A stretch of 64,000 nt of DNA, taken from contig NC_015164.1 in the NCBI RefSeq assembly GCF_000190575.1, positions 3,430,501 through 3,494,500 of the forward strand, written 5' to 3'. The number at the start of each line of letters is the position of its first letter. Position 1 is the stretch's first letter. The notes beneath the pieces are model-generated. The model searched no databases. It was not told the origin of the DNA and saw nothing but the letters and a program-made list of their open reading frames with translations. This DNA is from Phocaeicola salanitronis DSM 18170 (GTDB taxonomy: Bacteria; Bacteroidota; Bacteroidia; Bacteroidales; Bacteroidaceae). A program made the position numbers and the translations under genes. This document shows positions 57,818-64,000 of the stretch, in pieces.

Positions 57818-59944
57818 ATGAAAACACAGACTTTAGGAATGCGAATGATGCTGATGGCGGGGGCGGTGATAGGATGCCTCGCCTTGAGCCTGCCGGCTTT
57901 CGGGCAAGGGACAAGAAAAAAGAATTTGCTCGGAGAGACCGATGAGGCTTTCTTCCGTACCGAGGATGCCCGGCGCATCGGAGAGCAAGTATTGATTTAC
58001 CAGCGGTGCACCGGGGGCTGGCCCAAGAATATCGACATGGCACGCCGGATGACGGATGCCGAAAGGGAACAGGTGCTGAAGGATAAGGAAAGGCGTGACG
58101 ACTCGACCATCGACAATCATGCCACCACGATGCAGATGGACTTTCTGGCACGCCTGTATCAGGCTACGGGCGATGTGCGGTACCGTGATGCGTTCCGTGC
58201 GGGAGTGGACTATCTGCTTTCGGGACAATATGAGAACGGTGGCTGGCCTCAGTTCTGGCCCGTGATGCGCGATTATCAGCCCCATATTACCTTTAACGAT
58301 GATGCCATCGTAAACTTGTTGGAACTCTGGCAGAAGCTGATGGCGGGGGAAGCCCCTTACGGCGGGGACTTATTAAATAAGGAGTATCAGGGTAAGTTGC
58401 ACGATTCTTTCGAGAAAGGCATCGGGTGTATTCTGGATTGCCAGATAAAGACGGACGGGGAGCTGACCGTATGGTGCCAGCAACACGATGAGCATACGCT
58501 GGAGCCTGCTTCGGCACGGGCATACGAATTGCCTTCGTATTGCTCGCAAGAGAGTGCTGCCATCGTGCGCTTGTTGATGAGCCTTCCCCATCCGGATAAG
58601 CGGGTGAAGCGGGCGGTGCATCATGCGATGAAATGGTTTGATACGTATAAACTGACGGGATACCGTGTGGAACGCATCCGGGAAGGACGCCGTGTCTTGG
58701 ATACACGCTTGGTGAAAGACAGCCTTGCCGGTCCGATATGGGCACGTTTTTACGACCTGAAGTATTGCGAGCCTTATGTGTGTGACCGGGACGGAATACC
58801 CCGCCGGCACTTGGAATACCTCGGTCCGGAACGCCGGAACGGATATAGCTGGTACAATAGCCGTCCGGCAGAACTTTTCGAACTTTACGATAAGTGGGCA
58901 GACCGGTATGACAAGGCGCATAAGGTGCAGGTTAGTCTGAAAACGAAAGGTGCCAACGAGAACGGGACGATAGATATGTTCCGCCGTCCGGAAGTGGACC
59001 GTTCGGCTTTCGATGTCATCGTAAAGCCGGGCGACAGCATCCAGCTGGCTATCGAAAAGGCGCCTGAAAAGCCGGAGACTCCTTTTAAGATATTGGTGCT
59101 GAACGGCACGTATAACCAGAAAGTGATTATCGACCGTCCGAACATCGTGCTGGTGGGCGAGAACCGGGACAGCACCGTGCTGGTGCTGGCAGAGACCGCC
59201 AAGACCCGGAAGATAACCGAGTATCACGGCAAGCCCGTGGGGAACGGGGTTATCGTCTTGCAGGAAGGGGCGGACGATTGTGTGATAAGCGGCATGACGG
59301 TGTATAATAATTATGGTACGACCCTCGAGAAGACCACGACCCATCAGATGGCGATTTACGGACGGGGCACGCGGACGATTGTTATCAATTGTAATGTATG
59401 GGCGGACGGGAACGACGCGCTTTCCCTTTGGGCGCCCGAGAGTGGAGGCATGTATTATCATGCCGACCTTTACCTGCGTTGTCCGGGTGTAGACTTCCTT
59501 TGCCCGCGCGGGTGGTGTTATGCAACCCGGTGCCGGTTCTATGGAGACAGCCGTGCGATGATTTGGCATGACGGCAGGGGAGACAAGAGCAAGAAGCTGG
59601 TCATCACGAACTCGTCTTTTGATGCCAAGAGCCCTACCGCTTTGGGGAGGTATCATCACGATTCGCAATTCTTCCTGATAAACTGCACGCTTTCGAAGAA
59701 TGTGCTGAACGAGAACATCGGCTATGCTTATTCGGACAAAGTGCTCGACCCTTGCCCGTGGGGGCAACGCACCTATTACAGTAATTGTACGCGCGAGGGC
59801 GGACATTCCGGCTGGCTGGATGATAACCTGGACAAGGCAGAAGGCGCTCCCGCCTTTTATGGCATTACGGCAAAGTGGACATTCGGAGGCAAATGGGACC
59901 CGGAGAAGCGCATCCGGGATTTGTGGAATGTGCTGGCTTATTAG
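57818..59944 (+). CDS. pectate lyase (PL10-like) / pectinesterase (CE8-like) fusion
   Basis: A secreted two-domain enzyme of 708 residues (signal peptide LMAGAVIGCLALSLPAFGQ). Residues about 40-380 match the PelA/Pel-15E pectate-lyase group (CTGGWPKNIDMARRMTDAER, DNHATTMQMDFLARLYQ, NGGWPQFWPVM, TFNDDAIVNLLELWQ). From about 410 on a parallel beta-helix pectin methylesterase follows (ILVLNGTYNQKVIIDRPNIV, GDSRAMIWHDGRG, YYSNCTREGGHSGW). Demethylation and cleavage in one chain would work on homogalacturonan. The start at 57818 (another ATG three bases earlier) gives a good signal peptide. A TATCTTCG box is at 57792. Confidence 0.87.
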   Translation: MKTQTLGMRMMLMAGAVIGCLALSLPAFGQGTRKKNLLGETDEAFFRTEDARRIGEQVLIYQRCTGGWPKNIDMARRMTDAEREQVLKDKERRDDSTIDNHATTMQMDFLARLYQATGDVRYRDAFRAGVDYLLSGQYENGGWPQFWPVMRDYQPHITFNDDAIVNLLELWQKLMAGEAPYGGDLLNKEYQGKLHDSFEKGIGCILDCQIKTDGELTVWCQQHDEHTLEPASARAYELPSYCSQESAAIVRLLMSLPHPDKRVKRAVHHAMKWFDTYKLTGYRVERIREGRRVLDTRLVKDSLAGPIWARFYDLKYCEPYVCDRDGIPRRHLEYLGPERRNGYSWYNSRPAELFELYDKWADRYDKAHKVQVSLKTKGANENGTIDMFRRPEVDRSAFDVIVKPGDSIQLAIEKAPEKPETPFKILVLNGTYNQKVIIDRPNIVLVGENRDSTVLVLAETAKTRKITEYHGKPVGNGVIVLQEGADDCVISGMTVYNNYGTTLEKTTTHQMAIYGRGTRTIVINCNVWADGNDALSLWAPESGGMYYHADLYLRCPGVDFLCPRGWCYATRCRFYGDSRAMIWHDGRGDKSKKLVITNSSFDAKSPTALGRYHHDSQFFLINCTLSKNVLNENIGYAYSDKVLDPCPWGQRTYYSNCTREGGHSGWLDDNLDKAEGAPAFYGITAKWTFGGKWDPEKRIRDLWNVLAY

Positions 59945-60014
59945 AATGAAGAATTAAGAATGAAGAATAAAGGACGCCACCCATTCTTCATTCTTAATTC
60001 TTTATTCTTCATTA
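59945..60014. repeat. AATGAAGAATTAAGAATG inverted repeat
   Basis: AATGAAGAATTAAGAATGAA opposes TTCATTCTTAATTCTTTATT around about 15 bases. It closes the pectinase gene region before guaB. Confidence 0.7.
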
Positions 60015-60072
60015 AAAAAATGCTTTGCTTCTTTCTTGATTCAAATAAAATTCGTACATTTGCACGCAATAA

Positions 60073-61569
<1,497 letters not shown>

Positions 61570-61593
61570 GGATAAGATGAATCTGATTATACT

Positions 61594-61645
61594 TTGTCAT
61601 TCTGAGTACCTGCTTCCCATGAAGCAGGGTCATTCAGAATGACAA
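61594..61645. repeat. TTGTCATTCTGAGTACCTGCTTC hairpin after guaB
   Basis: TTGTCATTCTGAGTACCTGC and GCAGGGTCATTCAGAATGAC with closing AA pair around CTTCCCATGAA. A TGTTTTT follows on the plus strand, so it may end the guaB transcript. Confidence 0.7.
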
Positions 61646-61668
61646 TGTTTTTATAAATCGTATAAAGC

Positions 61669-62883
61669 ATGGACCGATTCCGATACCTTCTTTTTTCCGT
61701 TTTCCCCTTATTTTTCATTTCGGGCGCTTATGCCGGTAATATGGATGAAGACCTGATGCGGTTGAAAGTCGCTGATGCCGAGCGTTGCGGATGGGATACA
61801 CTTCCGAAGTTCCGGCATTATTGCAGGGCGATGGAAGGAAAGGTGTGGAAGGAGTTGATGGTGGATGCCGGCGGGATGGATTCTTTGCTTCATGCATTGT
61901 ATCGGGAAAGCGTGGAGCGGTATTCGGTGAAAGGTTGGGTAAAGCTGGAAGAGATTTCGGTACGTCTTTCCCAGCATGCTGCGAAAAGGGAAGTGGCAGA
62001 AGCATGCCAGAGGATGGATTCTATTTATGCGTGTTTGCAACAGGGGGGGTCTTTTGATGCGTTTATAAAAGAGCATACGGTGCCTGTATGGCGTCCCGTA
62101 GCCGGGTTGTTGCAAGAATTTTCCTCTCGGCTGGAGCGGCTGGAGAAAGGAACTTATACCACACCGTTTTTGTCTCCGTTAGGTGTACATATCATCCGGT
62201 TGGCAGACCGTAAACCGGCGGTGAGTTATGAAGAGGCGTATCCTTATCTGAGCATTTATGCAGAGCGGTTGGGAAGACGTAACCCGGCGTTAAAGCAAGG
62301 CTTGTATGCCCAGTGGGCGGCAGGACATGTGGAGGATGGTTTTCTGGAGAAACGCTTGCGGGAGGTCAAAGACCGTTTGCTGGTTGAGTGGTGGGATCGC
62401 CGTCATCCGTTGCCTGTTCCTGATGAACGCGATTTGGAAACTTATTTTGAAGCGCATAAAGGGGAGTATGCATGGGAGTTTCCGCATTATAAAGGGGCGG
62501 TTATCCGGTGTCAGAACAAGAAAATGGCTTCGCGTATCCGTAAATGCTTGAAGAAACTTCCGCAAGCCCAATGGGAAGAGGCATTTCGGATTTGGAAAGA
62601 AGCAAATCCCGAAGCGGATGCCGTGATAGAAGTAGGCTTGTTTCAGATAGGAAAGAATGCGTATGTGGATAAATTGGCATTCGAATGCGGAGAGTTTCCG
62701 CATGATGTCCGTTATCCGTATGTGTGCGTAATGGGCAAGCGTTTGAAGAAAGGTCCGGAAGATTTTAGGGATGTGCGGAAACAGGTAGAGAAGGATTATT
62801 ACCGGGTGCAGATTATGGAACAAATCGGAAAATCAAGGCAGGAAAGTCTGAAATTATCCGGTATGACATATAAAAACCGTTAA
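61669..62883 (+). CDS. periplasmic parvulin-type peptidyl-prolyl isomerase (PpiC-like)
   Basis: A 404-residue exported protein (signal peptide FSVFPLFFISGAYA). The parvulin-like domain covers about 85-180 (LEEISVRLSQHAAKREVAEA, GSFDAFIKEHTVPVW, FLSPLGVHIIRLADRKP). A helical C-terminal half follows, with a second weak parvulin-like stretch (about 260-370, KGAVIRCQNKKMASRIRK). Probably helps outer-membrane proteins fold. First of three neighbouring genes of this kind. Confidence 0.82.
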   Translation: MDRFRYLLFSVFPLFFISGAYAGNMDEDLMRLKVADAERCGWDTLPKFRHYCRAMEGKVWKELMVDAGGMDSLLHALYRESVERYSVKGWVKLEEISVRLSQHAAKREVAEACQRMDSIYACLQQGGSFDAFIKEHTVPVWRPVAGLLQEFSSRLERLEKGTYTTPFLSPLGVHIIRLADRKPAVSYEEAYPYLSIYAERLGRRNPALKQGLYAQWAAGHVEDGFLEKRLREVKDRLLVEWWDRRHPLPVPDERDLETYFEAHKGEYAWEFPHYKGAVIRCQNKKMASRIRKCLKKLPQAQWEEAFRIWKEANPEADAVIEVGLFQIGKNAYVDKLAFECGEFPHDVRYPYVCVMGKRLKKGPEDFRDVRKQVEKDYYRVQIMEQIGKSRQESLKLSGMTYKNR

Positions 62884-62945
62884 TTGTAGCGGTAGTAATT
62901 AATTAATGATGTATCTTCGTTCGCCAATTCAGACGAAAACGCTCC

Positions 62946-63806
62946 ATGGATAAACTGATTATCTTGCTTATGGGATTGCTCCTTTTGAACGGATGTACGC
63001 ATTCGGTCAACCATCAAGGGAAAACTCCGTTGGTGGAGGTTGATGATGCTTTCTTGTATAAAGAAGATGTGGATGCGGCTTTGCCGGTAGGCATTCACGG
63101 TAAGGATAGCATGCGGTTTGCCGAAGAATATATCCGGAATTGGGTAGAGGACGTGTTGCTTTACGGGAAAGCGGAAGGCAATATTCCGGATAATGAAAAG
63201 ATAGACCGTCAGGTGGAGGCATACCGGCGCGCATTGATTATGCATACGTATCAGGAAGAATTGGTAAGGCAGAAGTTGGGGAACGAGGTGACAGAGGCGG
63301 AGATAGCGGCTTATTACCAGTCGCATGCCGGACAATTTCAGGCGGAACAGCCTTATATACAGGGATTGTTCGTGAAAGTTCCGCTTCAGACACGGAACCT
63401 GAACCGTGTGCGGAATTTGTATAAACAGAATACGCAAGACGCTATCGACGGGCTGGAGAAATTCAGCATCGCCCATGCCGTGAGTTATGATTACTTTTAC
63501 GACCGTTGGCGTCCGGTATCGGAGTTTGTGTCGAAGCTGCCGTTGGAGGCTTTGGAAACAGACGCGGATTATTTGAGGCGGAATAAGGATGTAGAAGTAC
63601 GTGATACGGCATATTGCTATTTCCTGCATGTGGAACGGTTTTTGCCTAAAGGTGACCCGCTTCCGCTGGAATATGCAAAAAATGAAATTAGGGAAATGAT
63701 AATCAATCTGAAGCGTGTAGAATTTATCAATCAAATGAAACGTGATTTGTATAGAGAGGCTTCAGAGAATAATGATATAATTTATTATAAACCGGACAAT
63801 GAGTAA
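62946..63806 (+). CDS. SurA-like peptidyl-prolyl isomerase-related lipoprotein
   Basis: A 286-residue protein with a lipoprotein signal (LLMGLLLLNGCTHS, Cys17). SurA-N-like helices follow (LYKEDVDAALPVG, DRQVEAYRRALIMHTYQEEL), then a degenerate parvulin region (VTEAEIAAYYQSHAGQFQAE). The conserved active-site pattern of a full parvulin domain is not evident, so it may be a chaperone only. It ends overlapping the next gene by eight bases. Confidence 0.78.
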   Translation: MDKLIILLMGLLLLNGCTHSVNHQGKTPLVEVDDAFLYKEDVDAALPVGIHGKDSMRFAEEYIRNWVEDVLLYGKAEGNIPDNEKIDRQVEAYRRALIMHTYQEELVRQKLGNEVTEAEIAAYYQSHAGQFQAEQPYIQGLFVKVPLQTRNLNRVRNLYKQNTQDAIDGLEKFSIAHAVSYDYFYDRWRPVSEFVSKLPLEALETDADYLRRNKDVEVRDTAYCYFLHVERFLPKGDPLPLEYAKNEIREMIINLKRVEFINQMKRDLYREASENNDIIYYKPDNE

Positions 63807-64000
63807 GTTTAGATTGATGAAATGTTATGTATGCCTGCTTCTTTCGCTGGCAGGAGTGTCCGTTTTTGCTCAGGACAATGTCATCGATGAAGTGGTTTGG
63901 GTGGTAGGCGATGAAGCCATCTTGAAGTCGGATGTAGAAAACGAGCGGTTGAATGCACAATATGAGAACCGGCATTTCGATGGTGACCCTTATTGTGTGA
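63799..64000 (+). CDS. SurA-type periplasmic peptidyl-prolyl isomerase, partial
   Basis: The frame starts with ATG at 63799, inside the end of the preceding gene (ATGAGTAA), and is open to the window edge, 67 codons. A signal peptide (VCLLLSLAGVSVFAQ) is followed by DNVIDEVVWVVGDEAILKSD, the usual SurA N-terminal opening. The parvulin domains lie beyond the window. Coupled translation with the upstream lipoprotein gene is likely. Confidence 0.85.
   Translation, partial: MSKFRLMKCYVCLLLSLAGVSVFAQDNVIDEVVWVVGDEAILKSDVENERLNAQYENRHFDGDPYCV

Overview
The window looks like chromosome of a gut-type Bacteroidales bacterium (Bacteroidaceae level; genus not decided). Pointers are the gene order trpB-E-G-D-C-F-A, a menaquinone operon, a Na+-translocating methylmalonyl-CoA decarboxylase operon, GldE, an HU-type protein, OMP_b-brl outer-membrane proteins, a pectin-degrading enzyme, and several promoters that fit the Bacteroides primary sigma consensus (TTTG, about 19-20 bases, TAnnTTTG). 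No rRNA, tRNA, CRISPR array or prophage was seen.

Layout. 1-5.1 kb: an outer-membrane protein, then a minus-strand Phe/Tyr operon (pheA, aminotransferase, DAHP synthase/chorismate mutase, tyrA) led by a Phe/Tyr-rich leader peptide and an attenuator. 5.2-5.7 kb: a histidine-kinase remnant and a 198-bp MITE-like element. 5.7-14.3 kb: a TPR protein, a small GNAT protein and the menaquinone operon (thioesterase, menF, menD, menB, menC, menE). 14.6-17.4 kb: an EamA transporter and an IS4-family element sitting in a palindromic repeat. 17.4-22.3 kb: NDH-2, acyltransferase, MalY-type lyase, ECF S-component, GNAT, and an orphan amylase C-terminal domain. 22.5-27.2 kb: methylmalonyl-CoA epimerase and decarboxylase, with a lamin-tail/OadG fusion. 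27.3-39.7 kb: AAA-ATPase/nuclease, FemAB-like protein, nitroreductase-DUF2520-kdsC-maf cluster, RNase G, a 30-residue basic protein, HU, mutY-ssb-gldE-phosphopantetheinyl transferase. 39.8-45.8 kb: rfbC, rfbD, a two-component system, asparaginase. 46-53.4 kb: the complete trp operon behind a Trp-Trp leader peptide and an attenuator. 53.5-59.9 kb: HdeD-like protein, second MITE copy, DUF6078 protein, an outer-membrane receptor behind a near-perfect sigma-54 promoter with two upstream dyads, and a pectate lyase/pectinesterase fusion. 60.1-64 kb: guaB and three parvulin-type periplasmic folding factors, the last cut by the window edge.

The most interesting signals are regulatory and non-coding. 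Two amino-acid operons each carry a leader peptide whose 3' end can pair with the following terminator, which gives a testable attenuation model. The outer-membrane receptor at 55.3 kb carries a sigma-54 promoter and tandem TGTC-N9-GACA sites. Almost every intergenic gap longer than about 60 bp is filled by long inverted repeats of at least eight families. They lie between co-directional genes, nest in one another, host the IS, and have supplied the C-terminal codons of TrpB, TrpC and TrpF.
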